From Winslowiella toletana (lineage in GTDB: Bacteria; Pseudomonadota; Gammaproteobacteria; Enterobacterales; Enterobacteriaceae), in assembly GCF_032164335.1 (NCBI RefSeq), contig NZ_CP134152.1, positions 1,240,001-1,304,000 on the forward strand: 64,000 nucleotides of DNA. Direction: 5' to 3'. Of the stretch, positions 46,611 to 55,339 are shown one piece after another; positions within the stretch are counted from its first letter, which is position 1; each line of letters opens with the position of its first letter. The position numbers and the translations under genes were made by a program. The notes under the pieces were generated by a model. It was not told the DNA's origin and did no database searches. It worked only from the letters and a program-made list of their open reading frames with translations.

Positions 46611-47825
46611 TTGAAACTCAATGCCCGCACAGTGGACACTTCCAAGGCCAGAGATAAAGCCTACAAGCTCTCTGACGGCGGCGGTCTTTACCTTCTCGTT
46701 AACACCAATGGATCACGCTACTGGCGCTTAAAGTATCGCGTTGCGGGAAAAGAAAAGCTGCTGGCGTTGGGGGTATATCCTGATGTATCTCTGGCTGATG
46801 CCAGAACAAAGCGTGACGAAGCAAAGCGTACTTTGGCTGCTGGTGGTGATCCGGGCGAAGTTAAACAGGCAGAAAAGCAGGCTAAGATTCTGGCCGTCAG
46901 CAACAGCTTTGAGGCGCTGGCGATTGAATGGCACGAGCATAAGCGCCCTAACTGGTCACAGGGCTATGCCAGCGATATTCTGGAATACCTGCAGAAAGAT
47001 GTTTTCCCGTTTATCGGTAAGCGTGCCATTGCAGAAATCAAAGCGGCAGAAATGCTGCTGGTGCTCAGAAAGATGGAGCAGCGCGGCGTTCTGGATAAGC
47101 TGAAGAAAACTCGTCAGGCTTGCCGCCAGATTTTTACCTATGCCGTTATCACTGGCAGGGCAGAGCATAACCCTGTGACCGATCTCGCCAGCGCACTCAA
47201 AGCGCCAAAGCAAAAGCATTTTCCTCATCTTCTTACCGAGCAGATTGGGGGCTTCCTTCGTGCACTTAGTGAATATACGGGCAGTAGGGTTACACAAAAT
47301 GCCACCCGGCTACTGATGCTTACTGGCACGCGCACGATTGAATTGCGTGCCGCGGAATGGGCTGAATTCGATTTAGAGAAAGGAATCTGGCAAATACCTG
47401 CAGAGCGGATGAAGATGCGCCGCCCTCATGTAGTGCCGCTTTCCATCCAGGTTAAATCTCTCCTTGAAGAAATCCACCAGCTGACGGGAAGAGGGCGCTT
47501 TGTATTCCCGGGGCGCAACGATGCCGGTAAGACAATGAGCGAAGCCAGTATCAATCAGGTGATAAAACGTATCGGCTATGACGGTAAAGCTACCGGTCAT
47601 GGTTTCCGGCACACCATGAGCACCATTCTGCATGAGCAGGGTTACAACACTGCCTGGATTGAAACGCAGCTGGCTCACGCCGATAAGAACAGCATTCGCG
47701 GTACCTATAACCACGCCCAATATCTGGACGGCCGCAGAGAAATGCTTCAGTGGTATGCCGACTATATGGATGCGCTGGAAAAGGGCGATAACGTGGTTCA
47801 CGGTTCGTTTGGGAAACGCGCTTAA
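46611..47825 (+). CDS. P4-type tyrosine integrase
   Basis: 404 aa starting at TTG 46611 (MKLNARTVDTSKARDKAYKL is the usual N-terminus of P4-type integrases). An ATG at 46595 is out of frame. The N-terminal DUF4102 domain (about 1-85) binds arm sites, followed by a core-binding domain. Catalytic residues lie in LTGTRTIELRAAEW (Arg about 240), HGFRHTMSTIL (His-x-x-Arg about 330), QLAHADKN (His) and GTYNHAQY (Tyr about 365). Inserts and excises the element at the adjacent tRNA. An inverted arm-type site sits at its start. Confidence 0.96.
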   Translation: MKLNARTVDTSKARDKAYKLSDGGGLYLLVNTNGSRYWRLKYRVAGKEKLLALGVYPDVSLADARTKRDEAKRTLAAGGDPGEVKQAEKQAKILAVSNSFEALAIEWHEHKRPNWSQGYASDILEYLQKDVFPFIGKRAIAEIKAAEMLLVLRKMEQRGVLDKLKKTRQACRQIFTYAVITGRAEHNPVTDLASALKAPKQKHFPHLLTEQIGGFLRALSEYTGSRVTQNATRLLMLTGTRTIELRAAEWAEFDLEKGIWQIPAERMKMRRPHVVPLSIQVKSLLEEIHQLTGRGRFVFPGRNDAGKTMSEASINQVIKRIGYDGKATGHGFRHTMSTILHEQGYNTAWIETQLAHADKNSIRGTYNHAQYLDGRREMLQWYADYMDALEKGDNVVHGSFGKRA

Positions 47826-47895
47826 CTGGATGGATAGACAGCCTCAGTAGACCACAGTAGACTGTTCTGGACATTATGTGACTTGGGGGTTGTAC

Positions 47896-48618
47896 ATGCC
47901 TGTATATGATGATCTGCCTGATCTGACCCACTGGCGAACGGTTCAAGAATTCAGCATTGAGCAAGCCGCACTCTTATGTTCTGGTATAGATCCTTATGAA
48001 CGCAATTTGATAGAAGTCAGAACTGAGAACCATCCAAGATGGAAACTTGCTTGGGGTCTTTCAGATGGCATGCTTAGCGCTATACGGAGGGGGGTATTAA
48101 CTCCCGTAGAATGTATTGCGATTCGGCATTATGAGGAATGGAATAGCCCAGATGAATATTATCAGGTGAAACCAACTGAAAGAGGGCACGAATTAAGTAA
48201 AGGTAAGACTATAATCACGCGCGACTCATTATTTGCATGGGTTAGGGCGGAAAAGGTTGATATAGCCAGAAAGCCATTACCAAAAACGCTTAGTCTTCCA
48301 TCACGGTCACAAAATGGTTGGCGAAGTCATTCGGCAGAAGTAGTTATTGATGTGAATCCCGAAGAAGAAAAGCAAAGTGTCTTGATGCTTTCACAATATA
48401 ATCATCACAGCGAAGGTTTAGAATTTGTTCAAGACGCAATAAAAGAACTTTGGTCTACTTATGACGAAGATAATCCTCAGACAGCCCCCACAAAAAACGA
48501 AGTAATTGATTATCTCACCGAAAGAGGGGCGGGTAAAAACATGGCAGATGCTGTTAACCTTGTGCTGCGCCCTTCTCACCTACAAGGGATCGGAAGAAGG
48601 TCAAAGAAATCAAAATGA
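47896..48618 (+). CDS. Hypothetical protein of integrative elements
   Basis: 240 aa from ATG 47896, with GGGG eight bases upstream; a GTG at 47878 is also in frame. Acidic and soluble. The N-terminal stretch HWRTVQEFSIEQAALLCSGI, followed by DPYE, is a pattern I associate with proteins next to P4-type integrases. The C-terminal part (about 175-240) looks like a small helical domain (PTKNEVIDYLTERGAG, then ADAVNLVLRPSHLQG), possibly DNA-binding. Function unknown. Codon use is AT-richer than the backbone, in line with transfer. Confidence 0.75.
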   Translation: MPVYDDLPDLTHWRTVQEFSIEQAALLCSGIDPYERNLIEVRTENHPRWKLAWGLSDGMLSAIRRGVLTPVECIAIRHYEEWNSPDEYYQVKPTERGHELSKGKTIITRDSLFAWVRAEKVDIARKPLPKTLSLPSRSQNGWRSHSAEVVIDVNPEEEKQSVLMLSQYNHHSEGLEFVQDAIKELWSTYDEDNPQTAPTKNEVIDYLTERGAGKNMADAVNLVLRPSHLQGIGRRSKKSK

Positions 48619-48833
48619 TAAACGGTGCCACTATTGCTAAGGAAAGGGGGTACCAATCTGATTAGCGCAAAATTTCAAGCCATTTTGGCCGCCGTTAAAC
48701 TCAGAAACGGTAGGCCCCTTTATCTTTTTGCCTCGAAATAATGGTGGGCACACGAAAAAATAACACCCATCTATATTGCCTGTTTTTTTAGTGTAATTAT
48801 CTCGTAAACCGCAATAGACGTTACGAGGTAAAT

Positions 48834-49031
48834 ATGTCTCAATCATTAATTCGCTTATCAGAAGTTCAGCGCCGTACTGGCTACAGCAAGGCGTGGATTT
48901 ATCGCTTACTCAAAGAAGAACGTTTCCCTTCTTCCATCAAAATTGGCAGCCGTGCCATAGCTTTTATCGAAAGTGAAATTGAAGAGTGGATTAACCAGCG
49001 CATCGCTGAATCCCGTGGCGAGGTAGTCTGA
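48834..49031 (+). CDS. AlpA-family transcriptional activator/excisionase
   Basis: 65 aa. MerR-like winged helix of the AlpA family: LIRLSEVQRRTGYSKAWIYR, then FPSSIKIGSRAIAFIESEIEEW. In P4-like and CP4-57 elements AlpA/Vis proteins activate integrase or act as excisionase and master switch. It lies 215 bases after the previous gene, in a non-coding stretch that presumably holds its promoter. Overlaps the next gene by one base. Confidence 0.93.
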   Translation: MSQSLIRLSEVQRRTGYSKAWIYRLLKEERFPSSIKIGSRAIAFIESEIEEWINQRIAESRGEVV

Positions 49032-49450
49032 TGGAAAAGAAAAACCGCCCATCACAGGCGGCTAATCAGGGAGCTGACGTCTCTGATATTACGCCTGCCG
49101 CAGTCATTAAGCCAACCCCAAAGAAACACCGCGCTCGCGTTTACATGATGCGTACTGGCGTTAATGGCTTCACTGAGAACGAGATTCTCCGCTACTGCTG
49201 CTTGTCCAGCGCCCGTAATTACGCGACTGAGCTGGAAAGAAGGCTTGATATTCGCCTGGAGCGCATTGACGAGCCTAATGGTGATGGCATCGGTAGCCAC
49301 TTCCGTTACCGGATCACCTGCCGCGCTGACGTGATGCGAGTGATTCAACTGGTTAATAGTAATGCCGCTGCTGGTGGATATACCGGCCTGTCTCGGCGTG
49401 AGATTAACGACATTCTTTCTCTCTACCCGGATGCGTTCAACGCCGCTTAA
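49031..49450 (+). CDS. Hypothetical phage-type protein (winged-helix-like)
   Basis: 139 aa. The N-terminal 40 residues are polar and Pro-rich. The rest (about 42-139) looks like a winged helix: ARVYMMRTGVNGFTENEILR, CLSSARNYATELERRLDIRL and a beta-wing with HFRYRITCRADVMRVIQLV. I do not know a family name. It begins on the last base of alpA and lies 13 bases before the antirepressor gene, so it belongs to the regulatory operon. Confidence 0.7.
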   Translation: MEKKNRPSQAANQGADVSDITPAAVIKPTPKKHRARVYMMRTGVNGFTENEILRYCCLSSARNYATELERRLDIRLERIDEPNGDGIGSHFRYRITCRADVMRVIQLVNSNAAAGGYTGLSRREINDILSLYPDAFNAA

Positions 49451-49463
49451 CGGAGCCTGATAA

Positions 49464-50273
49464 ATGAAAACTAAAAAAAGCAGATTAATTTCTGAGGCCA
49501 CCCCTCAGCCTGCCCCCAGCATTAGCGATATTTCAGGCAACGAGTTTGCCGCTATTGTTCCGGTTATTTCCGGTCAGATTGGTGGGCGTGAAACCAATAT
49601 TGTGAGCGGAACATCGTTACACAAAGCGTTGGGGGTAGAAACCAGACTGACTGACTGGATCAAGCGCCGCATTAGTGAGTATGGGTTTAAGGAGGGGACG
49701 GACTACATCATTGTTGAAAATTTGCGCTCCTCAAATTTGAGTAGCTCAAAGTCTCGCCAGCAAATCAGTCATGAATACCTTACGACGCTGAACATGGCCA
49801 AAGAACTGGCGATGGTGGAGCGCAGTGAGCAGGGCCGGGCCGTGCGCCGTTACTTCATCCAATGCGAAGAGGCGTTACAGCTTAGTGCGCCAGCGATAGC
49901 CGCCAAGTACCGACGCCAACTCAAAGCCCGTATCGGTGCCGCCAACATGTTCACGCCAATGTGTGCCGCGCTGGAGGCTGCCCGTGCTGAACAGGGTAAG
50001 CAGACTTTACCCCGTCACTATTCCAACGAGAGCAACATGATCGCCCGCATTGTATTGGGTGGCCTGACAGCTAAACAGTGGGCGCAGGTGAATGGCATTA
50101 CCGGGGAACCACGCGATGCTATGAACGCCGTTCAACTGGAACACCTAACCTATCTGGAAGGCACAAACACCACCCTGATAGATATGGGCATGATCTATGA
50201 CCAGCGTAAAGCTGAGTTAATGCGTCTGTCACAGCGATGGTTGGCTAAACGCCTGGAGGCAGACCATGCTTGA
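49464..50273 (+). CDS. AntA/AntB-type antirepressor
   Basis: 269 aa. An N-terminal AntA/AntB domain spans about residues 35-130: TNIVSGTSLHKALGVETRLT, WIKRRISEYGFKEGTDYIIV, EYLTTLNMAKELAMVERSEQ, GRAVRRYFIQCEEAL. The C-terminal half (about 135-269) is helical and unrelated to known enzymes. In phages such as P1, Ant proteins counteract repressors and trigger lytic growth, and are themselves controlled by C4 antisense RNA. A C4-type region lies directly downstream here, rather than upstream as in P1. Confidence 0.85.
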   Translation: MKTKKSRLISEATPQPAPSISDISGNEFAAIVPVISGQIGGRETNIVSGTSLHKALGVETRLTDWIKRRISEYGFKEGTDYIIVENLRSSNLSSSKSRQQISHEYLTTLNMAKELAMVERSEQGRAVRRYFIQCEEALQLSAPAIAAKYRRQLKARIGAANMFTPMCAALEAARAEQGKQTLPRHYSNESNMIARIVLGGLTAKQWAQVNGITGEPRDAMNAVQLEHLTYLEGTNTTLIDMGMIYDQRKAELMRLSQRWLAKRLEADHA

Positions 50274-50500
50274 TACAACCGTCCAGATGAAAGGCTTCCC
50301 GCTGGCTCGCCTGTTAGCAAAAGTTAGCCTAGGGAACCTCACAAAACCTGACATCCACTCAGCCGAAAATTTGGCTTTGTGCCTGACAGCGGCTAGCTCC
50401 ATGCTGTGTAAGGTAGTGTCTTACACTAGTGGTGCGGGTTATCACAAACACTTAAAAAACCGCTTGCCCTCTCCGCAAACTTCGGACTATCCTCATCTTG

Positions 50501-50578
50501 CACTGGCAAAATCCAGTGCCGGGATTGGTCTCCCGGTAATCACAAAGGCGACACACGACGCGCCTGGCGTCTTTTTTT
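50501..50578 (+). promoter_or_regulatory. Leader hairpins and terminator of the immunity region (seqA-like target)
   Basis: Three hairpins in a row. CACTGG/CCAGTG is at 50501-50518. CCGGGA/TCCCGG at 50519-50536 shows TTGGTC in its loop. GACGC/GCGTC at 50557-50571 is followed by seven T (50572-50578), an intrinsic terminator. The loop TTGGTCT (50525-50531) and CACAAAGG (50541-50548) are complementary to segments of the C4-like RNA encoded just downstream. This is the P4 layout in which CI RNA pairs with the leader to force early termination. Confidence 0.75.
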
Positions 50579-50630
50579 GTGTCCTCGATCTGTCTCACCC
50601 TTTTTTCAGCAATGCGGGTATAATCCGCGT

Positions 50631-50730
50631 CGCTTACAGAGTAATGGTGGGCTGGGTGGTGGCTTCTTCGGAAGCGCCGGTTTCCTTTGTGTCCGGTAAG
50701 ACCAACTCCGCTCAGTCCACCACCAGCAAG
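50631..50730 (+). ncRNA. C4/CI-type antisense RNA (phage immunity)
   Basis: Preceded by a perfect TATAAT at 50619-50624. The RNA can fold as a closed multi-branch structure: GGTGG (50646-50650) with CCACC (50717-50721), a UUCG-capped stem GCTTC/GAAGC (50662-50675), and CCGG/CCGG around a loop. The loop TCCTTTGTGT (50683-50692) is perfectly complementary over 10 bases to 50762-50771, the ribosome-binding site of the icd-like gene. AGACCAA (50699-50705) is complementary to TTGGTCT at 50525-50531 and at 50732-50738. The exact ends are inferred. Confidence 0.75.
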
Positions 50731-50781
50731 ATTGGTCTCTTCGGTGGTGGTTGCAAAAATCACACAAAGGAGGCTGCCACC

Positions 50782-50979
50782 ATGGCTACTACCCTCATCC
50801 AAGCCACACCCAAATTTCAGTTTCGCTTTCTGGCTCTGTCACGCGCTGACATGCTGGCTAAACCGTGCCGCGTCTCCGTTGAGGCCGCCAGCGAGAAAGA
50901 AGCCCGCCGCGTTCTGGCACCCAATTTCATTCTTTCATTAGCTGCCCGCCTGCCGGTTCAGGAGGTGGCTCATGCGTGA
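50782..50979 (+). CDS. Icd-like host cell division inhibitor
   Basis: 65 aa: MATTLIQATPKFQFRFLALS, then a basic middle (CRVSVEAASEKEARRVLAP) and NFILSLAARLPVQ. This matches the Icd-like proteins that accompany C4 RNA in P1- and P4-like elements; P1 Icd blocks cell division. ATG 50782 follows the strong site AAAGGAGG (50766-50773). The frame is open back to 50266, but that part lies across hairpins, a terminator and the C4 RNA, so I do not take it as protein. Translation should be blocked when the C4 RNA pairs with its ribosome-binding site. Confidence 0.82.
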   Translation: MATTLIQATPKFQFRFLALSRADMLAKPCRVSVEAASEKEARRVLAPNFILSLAARLPVQEVAHA

Positions 50980-51304
50980 TAACAACCTTTCTTCGTACAA
51001 AGACAGCGTGCGCCGCGTTTTGGCTGTAGTTGGCCGTGAATCTGCGCCTCTTCCCGCCACGGCAGAGAACATTTCACGCGACCGACTGCTGCGTGCGCAG
51101 GCTGGTTTATGTCACCTGCTGACGGAAGTGATCCCCAACACATCCTCCGAGCTTCTGCGCGAAGAGGTTTATCGCTGGGTGGAAGAAATCCATAACCTGA
51201 CCCGCTTTGAAGAGTGCGATGCGCAAAGAGAATCCAGGACGCACAAAGTCTCAGTCGATGCTGGCCGCAATTTTAAAGACAAGGAAGGGCAGGCCAAACA
51301 ATGA
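50972..51304 (+). CDS. Hypothetical protein in primase operon (110 aa)
   Basis: 110 aa, soluble and helical, with no signal. Contains RDRLLRAQAGLCHLLTEVIP followed by TSSELLREEVYRWVEEIHNL. No family recognised, although similar small genes precede the primase in P4-like elements. It overlaps both the icd-like gene (8 bases) and the next gene (4 bases), so it is made from the same mRNA. Confidence 0.7.
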   Translation: MRDNNLSSYKDSVRRVLAVVGRESAPLPATAENISRDRLLRAQAGLCHLLTEVIPNTSSELLREEVYRWVEEIHNLTRFEECDAQRESRTHKVSVDAGRNFKDKEGQAKQ

Positions 51305-51657
51305 CGCTAATTACTAAAAACTTCCGACTTAATGCGCTGGCGAACCAGTATTCAACAGCAATTTATGACCATCTCAAACGGCAGAGCGGTGGCGACTGGT
51401 TCCCGATGGAAATTAAAGGCCAGCGGGTTGAGGTTGCCATTGTGGACGGTTCAGCCGGTATCAGGCTGCTGGTGGATAGCTATCTGCTTGAGCCGATAAA
51501 GCAGGAATATCCGCACTGGGAGGCACTGGCGGGCAATCTGCTGACCCTCTGCACAGACGGCGGCAGCCTCACTGAGCGCGGTGAAAGCATCTGGCAGAGC
51601 ATGATTAATGACATGAGCACCTCTCTTTCTAAAGGGGAGGTGAGTTTCCATGCGTAA
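51301..51657 (+). CDS. Hypothetical protein in primase operon (118 aa)
   Basis: 118 aa, soluble. Recognisable as a P4-satellite-type small protein (N-terminus TLITKNFRLNALANQYSTAI, core FPMEIKGQRVEVAIVDGSAG), but I cannot name a function. The ATGA overlap with the gene before and the 8-base overlap with the primase gene show tight coupling. A role in replication control is possible only by position. Confidence 0.7.
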   Translation: MTLITKNFRLNALANQYSTAIYDHLKRQSGGDWFPMEIKGQRVEVAIVDGSAGIRLLVDSYLLEPIKQEYPHWEALAGNLLTLCTDGGSLTERGESIWQSMINDMSTSLSKGEVSFHA

Positions 51658-54433
51658 CTATGACCTTATTCGGGAGACGACGACCGCCGCGGCTGACCGC
51701 TGGCCGATGGTACTGAGCCAGCTGGGCATTGACGTACACCATTCACCCCGCCAGCACACATCATGCCCCGCCTGTGGCGGTAAAGATCGCTTCCGTTTCG
51801 ATGATAAAGGGCGCGGTAGTTTTTTCTGCAACCAGTGCGGCGCGGGTGATGGCTTAGACCTGATCCAGAAGGTTAATCAGTGCGGCACCACTGAGGCCGC
51901 CCGCATGGCGGCTGATGTGCTGGGTATTGATTACCGGGCGACAGAAACAGACCAGAAAGCCGCCAACCAGAGAAGGCAGCAGCTGGATGAGCAGCGCCAC
52001 CAGCATGAGCAGGAGCGCCAGCAGAAGGAAGTCGAAGAAGCAAAACAGCGCCGCGAAAGCTTTGTGGGCCACTATCAGAGGCTCGCAGCGCAAACCAGGG
52101 CAGGCGAAAGCGAATATCTGATTGCCAGAGGGCTGAACGGCTTCACGCTGCCTGGCTTGCCCGATGGTTCAATTCTGCTGCCGCTGGTGGACGAATCCGG
52201 CGATGTGGCCGCAGCACAGACCATCACGCCGCAGGGTGAAAAGAAAGTGCTCTATGGCTCAGCCAAGCGCGGAGCGTGGCACCTCGTTAACCAGCCGCAG
52301 GAAGTGAAGGAAATCATCATTGGTGAAGGGCTGGCAACAACCCTCACCGCTCACCTAATGCGGCCTGATGCGCTGGCAGTGGTGGCGCTTGATGCCGGTA
52401 ATCTGCCACCCGTCGCGGAGGCTATGCGCAGCCTGTATCCGAATGCCACGTTCATCATTGCCGGTGATAACGACTGGCATGAGCCAGGGGAACTTGATGC
52501 CAACGGTAAGCCGAAGGTGAACAGCGGCAAGGTGTTTGCTGAAAGAGCCGCCGAAGCCGTCAATGGCTCAGTGTCATTACCCCCGACCCGCTACAAAGCG
52601 GACTGGGACGATTACCGTCAGCAAAACGGACTGGAAGCAGCAGCAAAATATTTTGCATCTGGAATGTATCAACCGCAGGAGGAAAACATGGGCGCTCAAC
52701 TGGAAGTGATTAAAGGCGGTAAAACAGCAGCGCCGGATCGTGATGCGCTCAAACCACGCATTGAAAGCCGTCAGGATGGTGTGTACTGGGTTGAGCCAAA
52801 CACCGATAAGCAGACCGGTGAAATCATCAACCGCGAAAGCTGGCTGTGTTCCCCTCTACAGGTTATCGGCACCGGGCGCGATGATAAAGAGCAGTTTCTG
52901 ATTCTGCGCTGGCAGGCATGGGGGCCAGACAGTGAAACCATACAGGCAATCCCGCTGGCTGACATCGGCGAACGTGAGGGATGGAGAACGCTCAAAGCTG
53001 GTGGCGTGAACGTCACAACCAAAAGCGGCCTGAGAGCGATTCTGGCGGACTGGCTACAGCGTAATGGATCACGAGAAGTCTGGAGAGTGGCGCATGCTAC
53101 AGGGTGGCAGTGCGGTGCTTATATCATGCCGGATGGGGAGGTTATCGGCACACCCGATAAGCCAGTACTCTTCAATGGCCGCAGTTCTGCCGCAGCTGGT
53201 TACACCTGCCGGGGAAGCGCAGAGAGCTGGGGTCAAAATGTTGGGGCGCTGGCTGCCGGTAATTATTCGATGATGACAGGCGTTGCTGCCGCGCTAGCTG
53301 CGCCCCTGATTGGCCTGGCGGGTGCGGATGGCTTCGGCATTCACTTCTATGAGCAATCAAGCGCCGGTAAAACCACAACCGCGAACGTTGCCAGCAGCCT
53401 GTACGGTAATCCTGACCAGCTGCGCCTGACGTGGTATGGCACCGCATTAGGGCTGGCTAACGAAGCTGCCGCCCACAACGATGCGTTGATGCCGCTAGAT
53501 GAGGTGGGGCAGGGCGCTGATCCAGTCAGCGTCTCACAGTCTGCCTATGCGCTGTTCAACGGTGTGGGGAAACTGCAGGGGGCCAAAGAAGGCGGCAACC
53601 GTGACCTGAAGCGCTGGCGCACCGTGGCTATCAGTACAGGTGAGATGGATTTAGAAACATTCATCGCTATGGCCGGGCGAAAAGCCAAAGCGGGCCAGCT
53701 GGTCAGGCTCCTGAATATACCGCTGAGTAAGGCTGTGAGATTCCACCAGCATGAGAACGGCAAACAGCACGCCGACGCGCTGAAGGATGCCTGGCAGAAT
53801 CACCACGGCGCAGCAGGCCGGGAATGGATTAAGTGGTTAGCTGGCAATCAGCAACAGGCCACCGAGGCTGTCAGGGAGGCAGAGACGCGCTGGCGCGGCT
53901 TAATACCGGCAGAATACGGCGAGCAGGTTCATCGCGTGGGCGCTCGCTTTGCCATTCTTGAGGCTGCGCTGCTGATGGGGCGGGTTATCACGGGATGGGA
54001 TGAGCAAACCTGCCGTGACGCCGTTCAGCACAGCTATAACGCATGGGTGAGAGAGTTTGGTACCGGCAACAAAGAGCATCAGCAAATCATTGCTCAGTGC
54101 GAAGCATTTCTGAACGCCAATGGCTTCAGCCGGTTCGCCCCATTCCCGTATGACCCTCAATCGCTACCAATCCGTGAGATGGCGGGCTATCGCGCCAGCG
54201 GCAGCCATGAAGATGATCCCATCGTGTTTTACACCTTCCCGGCAACGTTTGAGCAGGAGATCGCCAGCGGTTTCAACCCGAAGCAGTTCGCGCGCGTGCT
54301 GGTGGAAAGCGGAATGATGACACCACCAGCCAGCGGCAGAGGCTTTCAGCGTAAGTCACCGAGGATTAACAAGCGGCAGTACAACGTTTATGTCATCCAG
54401 TACCGGCCAGAGGATGAGGCAGGCGAGGATTAA
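51650..54433 (+). CDS. P4-alpha-like primase/helicase
   Basis: 927 aa. Replication protein of the satellite. An N-terminal zinc ribbon has Cys39/Cys42 and Cys60/Cys63 (CPACGGKDRFRF, FFCNQCGAGDG). A Gln/Glu-rich coiled coil follows (about 100-140). A Toprim primase domain has IIIGEGLATTLTAHL (Glu about 226) and IIAGDND (about 273-279). A DUF927-type helicase domain carries Walker A SSAGKTTTAN (about 570) and a Walker-B-like LPLDEVGQG (about 615). A basic C-terminal part may bind origin DNA. By analogy with P4 alpha it should recognise the iterons that lie directly after the gene and at 61.6 kb. Confidence 0.94.
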   Translation: MRNYDLIRETTTAAADRWPMVLSQLGIDVHHSPRQHTSCPACGGKDRFRFDDKGRGSFFCNQCGAGDGLDLIQKVNQCGTTEAARMAADVLGIDYRATETDQKAANQRRQQLDEQRHQHEQERQQKEVEEAKQRRESFVGHYQRLAAQTRAGESEYLIARGLNGFTLPGLPDGSILLPLVDESGDVAAAQTITPQGEKKVLYGSAKRGAWHLVNQPQEVKEIIIGEGLATTLTAHLMRPDALAVVALDAGNLPPVAEAMRSLYPNATFIIAGDNDWHEPGELDANGKPKVNSGKVFAERAAEAVNGSVSLPPTRYKADWDDYRQQNGLEAAAKYFASGMYQPQEENMGAQLEVIKGGKTAAPDRDALKPRIESRQDGVYWVEPNTDKQTGEIINRESWLCSPLQVIGTGRDDKEQFLILRWQAWGPDSETIQAIPLADIGEREGWRTLKAGGVNVTTKSGLRAILADWLQRNGSREVWRVAHATGWQCGAYIMPDGEVIGTPDKPVLFNGRSSAAAGYTCRGSAESWGQNVGALAAGNYSMMTGVAAALAAPLIGLAGADGFGIHFYEQSSAGKTTTANVASSLYGNPDQLRLTWYGTALGLANEAAAHNDALMPLDEVGQGADPVSVSQSAYALFNGVGKLQGAKEGGNRDLKRWRTVAISTGEMDLETFIAMAGRKAKAGQLVRLLNIPLSKAVRFHQHENGKQHADALKDAWQNHHGAAGREWIKWLAGNQQQATEAVREAETRWRGLIPAEYGEQVHRVGARFAILEAALLMGRVITGWDEQTCRDAVQHSYNAWVREFGTGNKEHQQIIAQCEAFLNANGFSRFAPFPYDPQSLPIREMAGYRASGSHEDDPIVFYTFPATFEQEIASGFNPKQFARVLVESGMMTPPASGRGFQRKSPRINKRQYNVYVIQYRPEDEAGED

Positions 54434-54456
54434 TCCTCACATGTGAGACAAATGTT

Positions 54457-54567
54457 GTTGGTTCAGTTGGTTCAGTTGGTTCATTTGTTTCCATGCTCTG
54501 ATTTATAAAGAGTTTTATCTAAAAACTGAACCAACACTGAACCAACAAATGGCTGTTTTGAACCAAC
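54457..54567. repeat. Iteron cluster 1, candidate replication origin (ori/crr)
   Basis: Three head-to-tail copies of GTTGGTTCA (54457-54465, 54466-54474, 54475-54483) face three inverted copies TGAACCAAC (54527-54535, 54538-54546, 54559-54567) across an AT-rich centre (54484-54526). It lies just after the primase gene. P4 replicates from ori and needs a second site, crr, both bound by alpha; a matching second cluster is at 61636-61755. Confidence 0.75.
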
Positions 54568-54605
54568 AAACTCAGCGTAATACATGTTTATTCAGGACGT
54601 CGCGC

Positions 54606-54875
54606 ATGGTAAATGACAAAAAAGCAGAAGAACTTGAGGCGAAAGGCCTGTACAGAAGAGCGGCCTCTCGCTGGCTGGAAGTGTTTGACCAATGTGGCAC
54701 TGAATCCGGTCGTGAATGGCTCAGAAACCGGCGTAATGAATGTCTGGCGAAGCGCGTCAGGCACGCTGTGGTTATCGAGTCATTTGGTGATGTGACCAGA
54801 GCGGCAGCAGACACACAGCGCAGGATGGGCTTAGCCAAGACGGGTGGTGAAGCATTCAGATTAAAAATGAAGTGA
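54606..54875 (+). CDS. PerC-family transcriptional regulator
   Basis: 89 aa from ATG 54606. The PerC pattern is clear: EELEAKGLYRRAASRWLEVF, then GREWLRNRRNECLAKRV. PerC proteins are small regulators encoded on phages and plasmids; the founding member activates LEE1 in enteropathogenic E. coli, and phage homologues can act on host genes. A longer frame from 54549 would begin inside the iterons. Targets here are unknown. Confidence 0.85.
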   Translation: MVNDKKAEELEAKGLYRRAASRWLEVFDQCGTESGREWLRNRRNECLAKRVRHAVVIESFGDVTRAAADTQRRMGLAKTGGEAFRLKMK

Positions 54876-54978
54876 GTTATCCATCGAGGAAGACCGGAAA
54901 ACAAAGGTGTAACAACAATTGCAATGTTAATAATTATTGATAGGATGTTTCCGATTGCAATTAATGGAAATATAAATA

Positions 54979-55335
54979 ATGAAAAAGGTTTTGGCAGTGG
55001 CGCTTGGGGCGCTATTACTTTCGGGATGTACTGTGCGTGTTGCTGATATGACTGTCGCAAGTACCAAAAACTACAATCTGAACGCAGCTAAGTTTGAGAA
55101 AGGTGCTCGCGTTACCGGCGAAGATAAAGCGCCAATCGTAATTTTCCCTTTAGGTATTCCGAACGTTAAAACGGCGATGGATCATGCTATTGAGAAAGAT
55201 AAGTGTGCGGTAGGACTGAGTGACGTGGTTATCTACCAGTTAAACCACGCCTTCCTCTTCGGCACCTACGGTTTCCGTGTTGAGGGAACGCAAATCATCG
55301 ATAAATCACAGATGGGATGTGAAAACCACATCTGA
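54979..55335 (+). CDS. Phage-type lipoprotein (118 aa)
   Basis: 118 aa. The signal ends LLLSGCTV (lipidated Cys17). The sequence VRVADMTVASTKNYNLN, followed by KGARVTGEDKAPIVIFPLGI, is a pattern common in enterobacterial prophage and chromosomal lipoproteins without known function. Two further Cys (AIEKDKCAVGL and QMGCENHI) may form a disulphide. It has its own AT-rich promoter region upstream and a terminator directly after, so it is an independent cargo-like gene, likely expressed in the integrated state. Confidence 0.82.
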   Translation: MKKVLAVALGALLLSGCTVRVADMTVASTKNYNLNAAKFEKGARVTGEDKAPIVIFPLGIPNVKTAMDHAIEKDKCAVGLSDVVIYQLNHAFLFGTYGFRVEGTQIIDKSQMGCENHI

Positions 55336-55339
55336 TCCT

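Noticed and set aside
50266-50781. N-terminal 172 codons of the open frame leading into the Icd-like protein
   Set aside because: The DNA is full of hairpins, a terminator, a TATAAT and the C4-like RNA, the encoded peptide looks random, and the ATG at 50782 has a far better ribosome-binding site.
54457-54567. CRISPR-like repeat array
   Set aside because: Units are 9 bp, partly tandem and partly inverted, with no spacers of even length and no cas genes; iterons explain it better.
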